Notes under the pieces: generated by a model
Database searches by the model: none
Seen by the model: only the letters and a program-made list of their open reading frames with translations
What the model was told of the DNA's origin: nothing
Position numbers and translations under genes: made by a program
From: Leptothoe spongobia TAU-MAC 1115
GTDB lineage: Bacteria > Cyanobacteriota > Cyanobacteriia > Phormidesmidales > Phormidesmidaceae
Assembly: GCF_018739885.1 (NCBI RefSeq)
Contig: NZ_JADOES010000040.1
Location: 1-50,068 of the forward strand
Direction: 5' to 3'
DNA: 50,068 nt
In this document: piece after piece, positions 35,547 to 44,390 of the stretch
Layout: every line of letters starts with the position of its first letter
Numbering within the stretch: position 1 is the stretch's first letter

Positions 35547-37757
35547 CTAGGAAATCTTTTCAAGGTGTCTGTTTCTGGATTCATCTGCACTGACAGCTGC
35601 ATTGCTATATTCGATTAAATGTAAATGCTCACTGTCAAAGTTACGAGACATTCTACGTGTGCCGGAAGATACATTATCCAGGGCAACACCCAGGATATGA
35701 GTACCTCCTCTCCTTAGTTCTAATGCAGTACTGGCCGATGCTTCATGTTGTGAAACACCTGATCGAAGCACCAGTAAAAGACCATCTGAATATCGGCTTA
35801 GGGTGCTAGCATCTGTAAACTTAGTCGAGGGAGCCGTGTCGATAATGACAACGTCATATTGTGAGGATGCTGCTGCAATCAGGGATTGCATAGCTTGACT
35901 TTCTACAACAGCTCCTGGAAGGTTTACAGGATATTTATGGGGTAACACAAACAAATTACCAACATCTGTAGCTTGAGCTATAGATGATAGCTGAGTCGGA
36001 TCTTCGAGAGCTGCTGTCAAACCTGGATAATCTAGGCTCTGAAGCAAAGAATCTTTAGAAGAAGCCCAAAAATCAGCATCAATCAGCAACGTTTTTTTCG
36101 ATAACATCGCTGCTGTAGCCGCTAAATGTAGTGCAACCGATGACTTACTGTCTTGAATAAATGGACTAGTGACAACAATTGTTTGTCCATGCGTTGCTAT
36201 TTTAGGAACTACGGCATTACCATTACCATTACTCAAAGTTTTGCCGTTCCCTAAAGAATACTGTTGGGCCGATAATGCCTTAAGTAGTGCCCGATAGGGT
36301 TCTACTTGTTCTGGTATAGCTAAAAATAAATTAAGGCGATGGGCATCATATCTGTGGGAAAGCTTTGGCAACATACCAATAACAGGTAGCTTGAGTTCAC
36401 TCTCCACCTCCTCAGGTGTACGTAGAGTGGAGTCAAGACCTTCTAGGACAGCGGCTAATGCAACTGATAAAGCCGCACCCGATATCAGAGCCAACAGCAG
36501 AACTACTGCCGGTTTAGGTGCAACAGGATTTTTAGGAATTTCCGCTTCACCAATGATCCTTACGTTACTAACTAGCTGAGCTTCCGCAAGTGTGGCCTCA
36601 CTTAATTTACTTTGCATAGACTCTAGCGTTTTTGCCGCTTGTTCACGCGCTCTAATCAAGCTAGCAAGGGGCTGTTGCTGAATTGGCAAATCTAGCAATT
36701 GAACAGAAATATCAGCAAGCTCACTGTCTATCACAGACAGTTGACTCGCTAAACTTTGCTGCCTGATATTACTGTTGATGTATTGGCCTAGCAAATCTTG
36801 GCTAAGGGGGGCATCGGCACTCCGTGGATCGGCGCTTGTCGATAAGCTTTCCAATTTGGCTTGATAGAGCCCTTCAAGAGACTGACGCTTCTCTAAGAGA
36901 GCTAGCCAGTCAGGATGCTGTTCTCCTAAGCGGGTTGCTTCATCGGCCATGGTCACATTTAAAGCGGTTATTTCTTGCTCCAGTGTTTGTAGTTCCTGGT
37001 TTTGGCCAACTCGCACATCATTGTAAGCAGCCTCTGGCGCAGGGGTTTCAGTAAGAGCTTGAAGTTGTTGATTTTCAGTCACAGTTGACTCTAACTGCGA
37101 CAAAATCTGAGATCTCTCTGTCTCTAGCCCAGCCTGGCGATTGACAAGTTGTTGGGTCTGTGATTCTAACGCAACAATGCCACTAATCTGTCTATATCGC
37201 CCTTCAGCATCTTCAGCCTCCCGAAGACGAAGTTTCTGCTGGGGAATCTTGACTTCCAAAAATTCACGAACTACTTTTGCTTCTTGCTGAATGGCTGCAA
37301 TATTTTCAGAAACAGTTGCATTAGCGATCTCATTCGCCAACCTCGCCGTCAACTCAGGATCCTGATGCTCAACAGTTACACGCAAGATGTTTGTAGCTGG
37401 CAAAATTTCAACATCGACTGCTTTACGCAACCCCTTGGTAGACGGCAGATCCTCTGGCCCATCTTTAAAGGCAAATAATGCTTTCTTAAGGACGCTCTGA
37501 GAACGAATGAGCTCCGATTGCGTAGCAATCGGATCTGCAATACCAGGCGCATTAGTCCCGATTTTAGTCAATCCTTGACCTAAATCAGATACACTCGTGT
37601 CCTTGTCATTGACAATAATTTGGCTTGAGGCTCGATATGTTGGTGGTGTAACCAACAAATACAGCAATGCTGCGCCCATGGCGGATGTAACTATTGGTAA
37701 GGCAAGCCAACCACGACGTTTTAATACCGTCTTTAAACTTACTAAGGTTTTAACCAT
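35547..37757 (-). CDS. Wzc-type polysaccharide co-polymerase with degenerate P-loop
   Basis: This 736-residue protein has an N-terminal membrane helix (about 16-34) and a Wzz chain-length domain (YRASSQIIVNDKD). A long periplasmic coiled coil follows at about 150-410 with repeated Q/L/E. A second membrane helix lies near 420-445 and a cytoplasmic BY-kinase-like domain from about 460. Walker A' (LLIDADF) and Walker B (VVIIDTAP) are seen. The Walker A position, however, reads SPFIQDSKSSVALHL with K538 but without the glycines of GxxxxGK(S/T). The C-terminus has a single Tyr (IEYSN) where BY-kinases have a Tyr cluster. It probably controls chain length and export, but kinase activity is doubtful. 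Confidence 0.9.
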   Translation of the reverse strand: MVKTLVSLKTVLKRRGWLALPIVTSAMGAALLYLLVTPPTYRASSQIIVNDKDTSVSDLGQGLTKIGTNAPGIADPIATQSELIRSQSVLKKALFAFKDGPEDLPSTKGLRKAVDVEILPATNILRVTVEHQDPELTARLANEIANATVSENIAAIQQEAKVVREFLEVKIPQQKLRLREAEDAEGRYRQISGIVALESQTQQLVNRQAGLETERSQILSQLESTVTENQQLQALTETPAPEAAYNDVRVGQNQELQTLEQEITALNVTMADEATRLGEQHPDWLALLEKRQSLEGLYQAKLESLSTSADPRSADAPLSQDLLGQYINSNIRQQSLASQLSVIDSELADISVQLLDLPIQQQPLASLIRAREQAAKTLESMQSKLSEATLAEAQLVSNVRIIGEAEIPKNPVAPKPAVVLLLALISGAALSVALAAVLEGLDSTLRTPEEVESELKLPVIGMLPKLSHRYDAHRLNLFLAIPEQVEPYRALLKALSAQQYSLGNGKTLSNGNGNAVVPKIATHGQTIVVTSPFIQDSKSSVALHLAATAAMLSKKTLLIDADFWASSKDSLLQSLDYPGLTAALEDPTQLSSIAQATDVGNLFVLPHKYPVNLPGAVVESQAMQSLIAAASSQYDVVIIDTAPSTKFTDASTLSRYSDGLLLVLRSGVSQHEASASTALELRRGGTHILGVALDNVSSGTRRMSRNFDSEHLHLIEYSNAAVSADESRNRHLEKIS

Positions 37758-37838
37758 GGTGCTAGTTCCGATGACAAATAACTAGAGTGAGAATCAGGGA
37801 CAATATAATTTCAACTGCGAAAAACTGTTGCCTTACTA

Positions 37839-39506
37839 CTAGACAGGTGTGGTTACCTTAGCTTTAGAAACCAGACTATTACCCTCAAAATAGTCTGGGA
37901 TGGAGACTCCCATCAAATCTAAAATTGTCGGTGCTAAATCAAGTGCACTAGCGACTGATGATGATTTTTTGGATTCATGGTCAGGGCCATTGATCAATAG
38001 GAAGCCATTGGGAGTGTGACTACCGGTTCGTTGATAGGGAACTGGACCAATAGTACCAAAGGAGGGACTCTGAATAATATCCGTCAAGTATTCTTCATTC
38101 CACATCACGACTAAATCGGCATCAGGCAACCCATCATCTGATTGCATTGCGTGAGTACGAGTTTTAATGACTTCTTGCACAACTGGCTGTCCGCTTCGAC
38201 TATCAACTAATGCTTTGAGTTCTGCAATCACCTCATCGCAAACCGCATCATAATCTTCAGGCTCAACAATGCCCTCAGCATCACGCCCCTTGAGGTTGAT
38301 ACGAACATACCCCTCAGAGAAACTAGGTAAGGCAAATGCCTTCATCCGAGACCAGGCTGGCTTATACCAGGTCGCTGATTGCCAATCAAAGTCTCCACCT
38401 GTATTCTGCAAAGTATAAGGAGACACAAAATCAGATGTGTTTTTATAGCCCAACAAACGTCTAAACTGATCAAAGATACGATGAGCTTTGGTCGGCATTT
38501 GAGCTCGTAAAAAGCGAGTCAATGGATTCTTATCATGCTTTTGAGCCCAAATTTGCTGATACCAGCGTCGTCTTGCCCGCATACCCTTAATAGGCTCCTG
38601 CACCTTTTGATTGGGATTATGTGAAAAACCAATCTTGCCAGGAAAATTCCAACGATAAAGTAGCTCAGCTAAGAAAAATGTGCTGGTTACATCTAAATTG
38701 TTGTTCTGCATACCATGGGCTGAAAATACAACCACTGTGGAGTCTTTGGGGGCAGCCTCTACAATTTCACCAATGGCCGTATCAATTGCTTGAAATACTG
38801 ACAGTAAGGAGTTTTTACCTTTAGTCACCTGATCTGGGTAAAGCGGATGAGAAGACTCATTAAGGTGCCACATATAGTGGCCTGCCGCATGGGCTTCCCC
38901 AAATACCGTCAGCAGTAAATCCCATTCATCATTCTTGAGGAAATGGCTGCAGATCTGACCTCGACGATCAATACCTATTTCCAAGCGTTGTTGCAACGTA
39001 GCAATTGAACTACGGCTATAAATATTGGCATGGTCTCGGCCAAATGCAGGATGCTCACCAAACTGTTTTGTTAAAGTCTCAAATAGTGAAGCCGGTTGAG
39101 AACCGCGAGCGACTTGAGGCGAGTGAGCGCCCCAAGCGAGAACCTGAACCCCATTTAGGCCATCCACTAGAGTCGTTTGTGGCATATCAAAGACGGCCAC
39201 CTTTTGGTCATCAAGTGCATAGAAGGGAGAGAGCCCTTCAAATTTGTATGCACCCACCTTTTCTACATCATAGGTAGATGCGTGATATTTTACTGGCCCC
39301 CAGTAGCCGGTTGTTTGAGGAGTACAGCCAGTTAGAAACGTGGTCCAAGGAGTCTCGGCCCGATAATATCCTATGTTTTGTAGACGCTGATATGATCCTG
39401 TTTCTAATAACTTGGCTAAATTTTTAAGTTTACCAGTACTAATCCACCCTTCTAATAGAGCGGGCTCAGTGGCATCCAGACCAATAGCAATAACAGGCTT
39501 CTTCAT
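37839..39506 (-). CDS. alkaline phosphatase superfamily (type I phosphodiesterase-like) enzyme
   Basis: This 555-residue soluble protein without signal peptide has the superfamily metal sites: IGLDATEP near residue 8, the nucleophile region ETPWTTFLTG (T55/T56), an EAHAAGHYMWH segment, VVVFSAHGMQ and a late GSHTPNGFLLINGP, followed by ALDLAPTILDLMGV. Members hydrolyse or transfer phosphate or sulfate esters. Inside a polysaccharide cluster it may act on a nucleotide-sugar, a lipid-linked intermediate or a sulfate/phosphate decoration; this is inference. The gene lies between the co-polymerase and a GT4 gene in the same direction. Confidence 0.85.
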   Translation of the reverse strand: MKKPVIAIGLDATEPALLEGWISTGKLKNLAKLLETGSYQRLQNIGYYRAETPWTTFLTGCTPQTTGYWGPVKYHASTYDVEKVGAYKFEGLSPFYALDDQKVAVFDMPQTTLVDGLNGVQVLAWGAHSPQVARGSQPASLFETLTKQFGEHPAFGRDHANIYSRSSIATLQQRLEIGIDRRGQICSHFLKNDEWDLLLTVFGEAHAAGHYMWHLNESSHPLYPDQVTKGKNSLLSVFQAIDTAIGEIVEAAPKDSTVVVFSAHGMQNNNLDVTSTFFLAELLYRWNFPGKIGFSHNPNQKVQEPIKGMRARRRWYQQIWAQKHDKNPLTRFLRAQMPTKAHRIFDQFRRLLGYKNTSDFVSPYTLQNTGGDFDWQSATWYKPAWSRMKAFALPSFSEGYVRINLKGRDAEGIVEPEDYDAVCDEVIAELKALVDSRSGQPVVQEVIKTRTHAMQSDDGLPDADLVVMWNEEYLTDIIQSPSFGTIGPVPYQRTGSHTPNGFLLINGPDHESKKSSSVASALDLAPTILDLMGVSIPDYFEGNSLVSKAKVTTPV

Positions 39507-39652
39507 GATTTCACTTCCAGGTAATCGAGATAGGGTGTAATGAGGTAGTTAGAACAAACTGTTAGATAAATCAATCGACAACTTTATTGACCAAACTTAC
39601 TAACAATCTTTGCAATTTAGACTGAACATAGTTTTCATAAAAAACTCTCTGA

Positions 39653-40858
39653 CTATGATGCAAGCCGTTCAGAAACGTTTGCTATCCGTTCGGGAACACC
39701 TTTCATTCGTTCTTGAGCTTCAGCTATTGAGGGCACCAGCAACGACTGATCATAAATGCCTAACGTTTCAGACGTAATTCTCTCCCAGCTATGGTTCAAC
39801 TGGGCATAGTCCTGTGCGCCTTTTGCTATTTTTTGCAGCTCAGTAGGATGCTGCACTGCCCAATTTAACTGTTGAGCACAGTCATCAATACTACCAGTCT
39901 CAAATAGTAAACCACGCTCTTTGTCAAGTAGCTGTTGATGAGGGGCAATATCACTGGCAAGCACGGGGATACCCTCCATCATTGCTTCCAACATGGCTAG
40001 GGGCATGCCTTCTACATATGATGGCAAAACAAAGAGTCCTGCTCCCCGCATGACTTCTGCTAGTTTCTCCCCACGCAGTTCTCCGGTAAAAACGACTTCG
40101 GGATCATCGTTTGCTAAGGTACGAATATTTTGAGTGTAGGCTGATGTATCACTGGTGCCACCCACTAGTGCTAGCTTCCATCCAGCAGGTCGCAGTTGTT
40201 GAAATGCCTGGATAAGAAGATCAGGCGATTTTTCAGGCACCAAACGACCTAGGAAAACTATATATTTCTGTTTAGACAAGCCTAAGGATTGCCCAAATTG
40301 GAAGGAGGGATCAGAGTACGCATAGGGGGCAGATGCGTTGGGTACATAATGGGTAGGACGCTGATATGTTTGTTCAAAATAGCTACACAATGCTTGAGAG
40401 ACAACAATCATTTCATCAGCACAGCGCACGGCGGATCTCTCTCCAAACTGAAGCAAGGTTTTTGCAAAACTTCCCCATTTTGCCCTTTGCCAATCTAGGC
40501 CATGACAAGTGACAACAATTTTAGTTCTAGGCGAGACTACATATGGAATAATGGAAAACATTGCTGGGCCGAGGGCGTGGAAATGGACAACATCATATCC
40601 ATAGCTGGAAACCAAGCTACCTAAGGCCGAGCTTACAAGGGCATCTACACCCCGTTTACCAAAAGCTGGCATTGAGATGACCCGTACACCTTGAAATTCA
40701 CTTTGTTCAAACCAGCCAAGTTTTGTAGAAGACGCTCTGGCATATAAATCTACACTATGGCCTTGTTGTACCATTCTTGGGTAGAGTTCTGCACAAGCTC
40801 GCTCAATGCCACCTTGATGGGGGGGCAGCTCCTTCACACCGACAACTGCAATTTTCAT
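39653..40858 (-). CDS. GT4 family glycosyltransferase
   Basis: From the ATG at 40858 this is about 401 residues. It has the GT-B fold: KIAVVGVKELPPHQGGIERA at the N-terminus, VVHFHALGPA, then KYIVFLGRLVPEKSPDLLIQ and the donor-site EGMPLAMLEAMMEGIPVLAS with the EX7E glutamates. Retaining GT4 enzymes use nucleotide-diphospho-sugars. The open frame extends to a TTG at 40915 that overlaps the previous gene, but MKIAVVG is the family start. Confidence 0.92.
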   Translation of the reverse strand: MKIAVVGVKELPPHQGGIERACAELYPRMVQQGHSVDLYARASSTKLGWFEQSEFQGVRVISMPAFGKRGVDALVSSALGSLVSSYGYDVVHFHALGPAMFSIIPYVVSPRTKIVVTCHGLDWQRAKWGSFAKTLLQFGERSAVRCADEMIVVSQALCSYFEQTYQRPTHYVPNASAPYAYSDPSFQFGQSLGLSKQKYIVFLGRLVPEKSPDLLIQAFQQLRPAGWKLALVGGTSDTSAYTQNIRTLANDDPEVVFTGELRGEKLAEVMRGAGLFVLPSYVEGMPLAMLEAMMEGIPVLASDIAPHQQLLDKERGLLFETGSIDDCAQQLNWAVQHPTELQKIAKGAQDYAQLNHSWERITSETLGIYDQSLLVPSIAEAQERMKGVPERIANVSERLAS

Positions 40859-40911
40859 AGAAGTAACACAATGGCGCTTGATAGGGAATAACAGAGAAAA
40901 ATTGAAAAGCG

Positions 40912-42123
40912 TCAACTATTTGCCTGAGAAACATGCCAGCGCTGTAGCATACTATTGTAAATCGGCTCGACTACATGCTGAGCACTGTGGGGAGAGACTG
41001 CTTGCATACAAGCCTCTGGGGTAAATCTTTGAGGGTTATCTACAACAGTGACGAGTGCTTGCGCTAGAGATTGAGGCTCTCTTTGGGAAACCACCAAACC
41101 ACTTTCAGATGTAAGCAAGCTTGGGCCTTGGCCACAATCTGTAGTAACAACAGGTGTGCCACAGGCCAGTGACTCCAGCATAGCAATTGGCAATCCTTCA
41201 TAGCGACTACTTAATACAAATACATCCGAAACTTGATAGAGAGTCACCATCTCTTCTTTGGGGACAGCTCCTAAAAGAGTGACTCGTGAGGATATATTGT
41301 GCTGCTCAATAGCCTGCTCAACTTCTGACTTGAGATCTCCATCGCCCGCAACTAACAGATGAATATCACTTTCGGGAGGAGTTGCAGCCAACGCGCGTAA
41401 CAACAGTAGCGGATCTTTCTGCGGATGGAGTCGTCCAGCAAATAGCAACAGTCGTGTACTAGGTTTCAGACGAAGGCGGTCCAAAAGTTGTTGTTTTGCC
41501 TGTTGGTAGGGGCCGGGAGCCAGTGGCTTAAAGCAACTAGTATCGACTGCGTTTCTAACATCCATGATGCGGTTCACCATGGATGGATAATTTTGCTGGT
41601 AAAACTTGGTAGAAGCTGAATTACAAGAAAGGACCTGATCAAACTGCTCCATTAACTGTCGCTCTAGCCAAAAATAGAGCTGAGGAAACTGTTGCCAGAG
41701 AATTGTTTTTGCCCCTTTAGCAGAACTCATCTGCTGAGGAATGTCATTATGGACAAATAGTGTTTTATCCCCAAGCCATCCCCGCGCTGCCAATGTGGGT
41801 TCAATCCGATGAAAGTGCATAAAGTCCGATTGCAGCGTTTTGCTGAGTAATGCAGCAGTATATCGAACAGTTGTGGGAACTAATTTGCGCACATTGTCAT
41901 CTAAGAGTGTAAATAGCGGAAAAAACTGTATTGGACGCCCCAATAATTCAGACTCATGCCACTGCCCTACTACTTGACCATTGTCAGCACCTGTGCCTAC
42001 AAGGCGAATTGAAAATGTATCTGGCGCAAATTTAATAAACGTATTGATTAAAGATTGGATGCCTCCAATGGTTGATTGCCAAGGATTGTATTGGTAAAAG
42101 ATGGTCAGTACGGGCTTTCTCAT
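40912..42123 (-). CDS. GT4 family glycosyltransferase
   Basis: This 403-residue GT-B enzyme has MRKPVLTIFYQYNPWQSTIG at the start, DFMHFHRIEP, RLLLFAGRLHPQKDPLLLLR and the EX7E donor site in YEGLPIAMLESLACGTPVVT. It is the first gene of the minus-strand polysaccharide cluster. The promoter should lie in the long, repeat-rich region upstream (beyond 42123). The sugar specificity cannot be read. Confidence 0.92.
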   Translation of the reverse strand: MRKPVLTIFYQYNPWQSTIGGIQSLINTFIKFAPDTFSIRLVGTGADNGQVVGQWHESELLGRPIQFFPLFTLLDDNVRKLVPTTVRYTAALLSKTLQSDFMHFHRIEPTLAARGWLGDKTLFVHNDIPQQMSSAKGAKTILWQQFPQLYFWLERQLMEQFDQVLSCNSASTKFYQQNYPSMVNRIMDVRNAVDTSCFKPLAPGPYQQAKQQLLDRLRLKPSTRLLLFAGRLHPQKDPLLLLRALAATPPESDIHLLVAGDGDLKSEVEQAIEQHNISSRVTLLGAVPKEEMVTLYQVSDVFVLSSRYEGLPIAMLESLACGTPVVTTDCGQGPSLLTSESGLVVSQREPQSLAQALVTVVDNPQRFTPEACMQAVSPHSAQHVVEPIYNSMLQRWHVSQANS

Positions 42124-42872
42124 GGTAAATGCACTTTGAATTGTCTGAAAAAAGCTTGGTGCCTTTTCTTATACACAAGCCGTTATGCATCCCAAAAATC
42201 TAATTGCAAGACATGATGGGCGAACCTTTCAAAACTGAAGCGGTTCACTCCATAGGGCGTCTGTAGATAGATGATGCCATTCACGGCTTAACTAGCATTA
42301 TTACGTATCATTATTAACAGACTCAATATGTAGGGGGTTGCTGTGGAGTAACTCTTTAAAGAAAGAATAGCTGTCCTCAGAGGAACTTCATACAAATCGT
42401 CCTGATGGACTCCTTAACTATTTGAATTTCTAGTAAAGCTCAATTAAGTCTTTAAAGAAAGCATCATCACCCTCAGGCAAACTTTATATAGCTACTTCTG
42501 ATAGAGCTTATTCCCCACTTCAGTCGACTGACTCTACTTAGATAGCGATGGAGTCATTTGCTATCTATTAGTGCAGGTCTCAAAGGAAATGGAGTTTCAT
42601 AAAATCGACTCCATCGTTTAAACATAGAGCCAGGGATTCTGATTAAATATCGCTAAATGCCTTCTGAGGAGAAGGCTGTACCTATTTTTCAGGGGCACTT
42701 AAGTCTTATCCTCCCACTCTACTAGTGCAAAGGTAAGGACTAGTAAGTTGGAAAAAATCTGTGTTGATCATGGCAGATATAAAGGTTGAATATGTCTGTT
42801 CAATTTTTTATCTCTCCCACCCTTCTGGAGTTATTCATATTGGATAGAATTCGTCATAAGTTGAAGGGCTAA

Positions 42873-42912
42873 GCAGGCATACATATCAAAATAAATTGAT
42901 ATGTATGCCTGC
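42873..42912. repeat. perfect 17-bp inverted repeat (hairpin)
   Basis: GCAGGCATACATATCAA (42873-42889), a 6-base loop AATAAA, then the exact reverse complement (42896-42912). CAATTTTG follows on the plus strand. It may be an intrinsic terminator or a protein-binding palindrome. No flanking gene lies close enough to decide. Confidence 0.75.
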
Positions 42913-43609
42913 CAATTTTGCATAGGTGATGATTACAGCAAGCAATTTACTAGAGCTTCAAAAAAACTAAATCGGTCAAATAAACATCGGTATTTATATC
43001 CAAAAATGTATGGTCTATTGATACCCAATGGAGAGTTTAAATACCTTTTTCGATGAATGCGGTTCCCTAGAATAGCCAGGGTGGGACGCTCCCACTGTTG
43101 GCCAAGGCCCTGGTCAAACAAGCTGGTTGGCTACAAACACATGGATAATGACCATGCAATCCCTGAAGGCATTCATGATAAACGCCTCTGGGTGGCAGAA
43201 TTAGTGACCACTTATCCAGGCTGGTGGCTGTCTGGCGCAGTGGAGGGCTCTAAAGGCCATAATCTGCATGTAACGAGAACCTTAAGCCGACCAATGACAT
43301 TATTAGCAGCGGATCCATCAACTCATTAGCTAAACTCTAACCCTCTGATCACAGGGGCTTTACAGAATCTTCTACTCCCTTTTGAGAGCCTGTCATCGTT
43401 CTTCAAAAGGACCAAGAGCCTAGGATTTCAGCTTTTGTAAATGCTAAATATTAAAATATAAAGCAAATCTTAAGATTTTGGGGTAATATTAAAATATAAT
43501 AGTTCTAGCTTTGCTGTTCTGGTCAGGTCTTGTTGTGGCTTGGCGGAGTTTTTGCAATCAACTGCCTTTGAGAGTTTTCGAAAATTCATTTGTACTTCAA
43601 TTGAGAGTC

Positions 43610-43663
43610 GTTAGCTTATTTAAAGCCTTTAGCTTACTTAAAGCCTTTAGCTTACCTAAAGCT
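43610..43663. repeat. 18-bp tandem repeat, three copies
   Basis: Three consecutive copies of the unit TTTAGCTTACTTAAAGCC, the first and third with one or two changes, lie in the 5' region of the NYN-domain gene, ending about 130 bases before its start. The unit contains a near palindrome (GCTTA..TAAAGC) and could bind a regulator or simply be slippage-derived. Confidence 0.75.
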
Positions 43664-43796
43664 TTCTCTTGAATTTTTGACATATCTGATTTCGCAAATT
43701 GCTTGCTACAAGTCAATTCGCTAAACCGTCATAGCTACTCAAAAGAATTCCTCGAATCTCTCCTTTCTAACATTTCAGTGGAGGATTCTTTCTACG

Positions 43797-44390
43797 ATGC
43801 GAACTGACAATAAAGCCATGTTTAACGAGTTATCTCTCTATTCCACTGGTCAAGAGCAAGGTAGGGTGTCTGTTTTTATTGACGCTGCCCATGTTTTCTA
43901 TGCTGCGTCCACACTGGGTATCGAGATCGATTACAGTAAGCTGGTTTCTCAGTTAGTTCCGCATGGGCAGTTGCTACGAGCCTATTTCTATACAGGTGTA
44001 GACCCGAAAAATATGAAGCAGCAAGGCTTTCTTCTTTGGATGAAACGTAATGGCTATCGAGTAATCACCAAGGAGATCACGCCCAAAGAGAACTCTGATA
44101 TGGTCAAACCTCAAAGATCGGTTGACTTTTGTGTGGAGATAACCGCAGATATGATTGAGCAGGCGACGTTTTGTGACACGGTGATTTTGGTGACTGGAGA
44201 TGGTCGCTTTGCTCGGTTGCTTCAACACTTTGTTCATTCCAGTACAAGAACGGAACTCGTGAGCCTTCAGTCGATTACCAGTGAGCGCCTTTTAAATGAA
44301 GCAGACAGTGCTATTGATTTTGCTAGCTTGAAGGATGCGATCGCAAAACGCCAAATCACTTACAAGCGTTCTCGGTTCAACGCAGCTTAG
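43797..44390 (+). CDS. LabA-like NYN domain protein
   Basis: This 197-residue protein is of the NYN (PIN-like) LabA/DUF88 group, with an RVSVFIDAAHVFYAASTLGI N-terminus, LLRAYFYTGVD, KQQGFLLWMKRNGYRVITKE, SVDFCVEITADM, VILVTGDGRFARLL and VSLQSITSERLLNEAD. The family has predicted RNase activity, and LabA itself takes part in circadian output in Synechococcus. Compared with the usual FIDGSN, this protein has FIDAAH (H32 for Asn), and the usual SGDGD is TGDGR (R137). D29, D110 and D135 remain. GTGGAGGA lies upstream of the ATG. The altered site may weaken or change nuclease activity. Confidence 0.85.
   Translation: MRTDNKAMFNELSLYSTGQEQGRVSVFIDAAHVFYAASTLGIEIDYSKLVSQLVPHGQLLRAYFYTGVDPKNMKQQGFLLWMKRNGYRVITKEITPKENSDMVKPQRSVDFCVEITADMIEQATFCDTVILVTGDGRFARLLQHFVHSSTRTELVSLQSITSERLLNEADSAIDFASLKDAIAKRQITYKRSRFNAA

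Larger units (their letters stand above)
42124..43796. other. 1.67-kb gene-poor region upstream of the polysaccharide cluster
   Basis: No convincing gene is seen. Two diverged direct units each begin CTTTAAAGAAAG (near 42352 and 42451) and continue with CTTCATA or CTTTATA blocks over about 60 bases. A perfect 17-bp hairpin lies at 42873-42912 and an 18-bp tandem repeat at 43610-43663. A 90-codon frame at 43057-43329 (with HMDNDHAIPEGIHDKRLWVA and TYPGWWLSGAVEG) might be a gene remnant but matches nothing I know. The region should include the promoter of the cluster. Confidence 0.5.

Noticed and set aside
43057..43329. 90-codon plus-strand frame in the gene-poor region
   Set aside because: Some protein-like stretches, but no recognisable family or ribosome binding site; at most a remnant.
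43610..43663. Possible CRISPR array
   Set aside because: The 18-bp units are directly adjacent with no spacers, so it is a plain tandem repeat.
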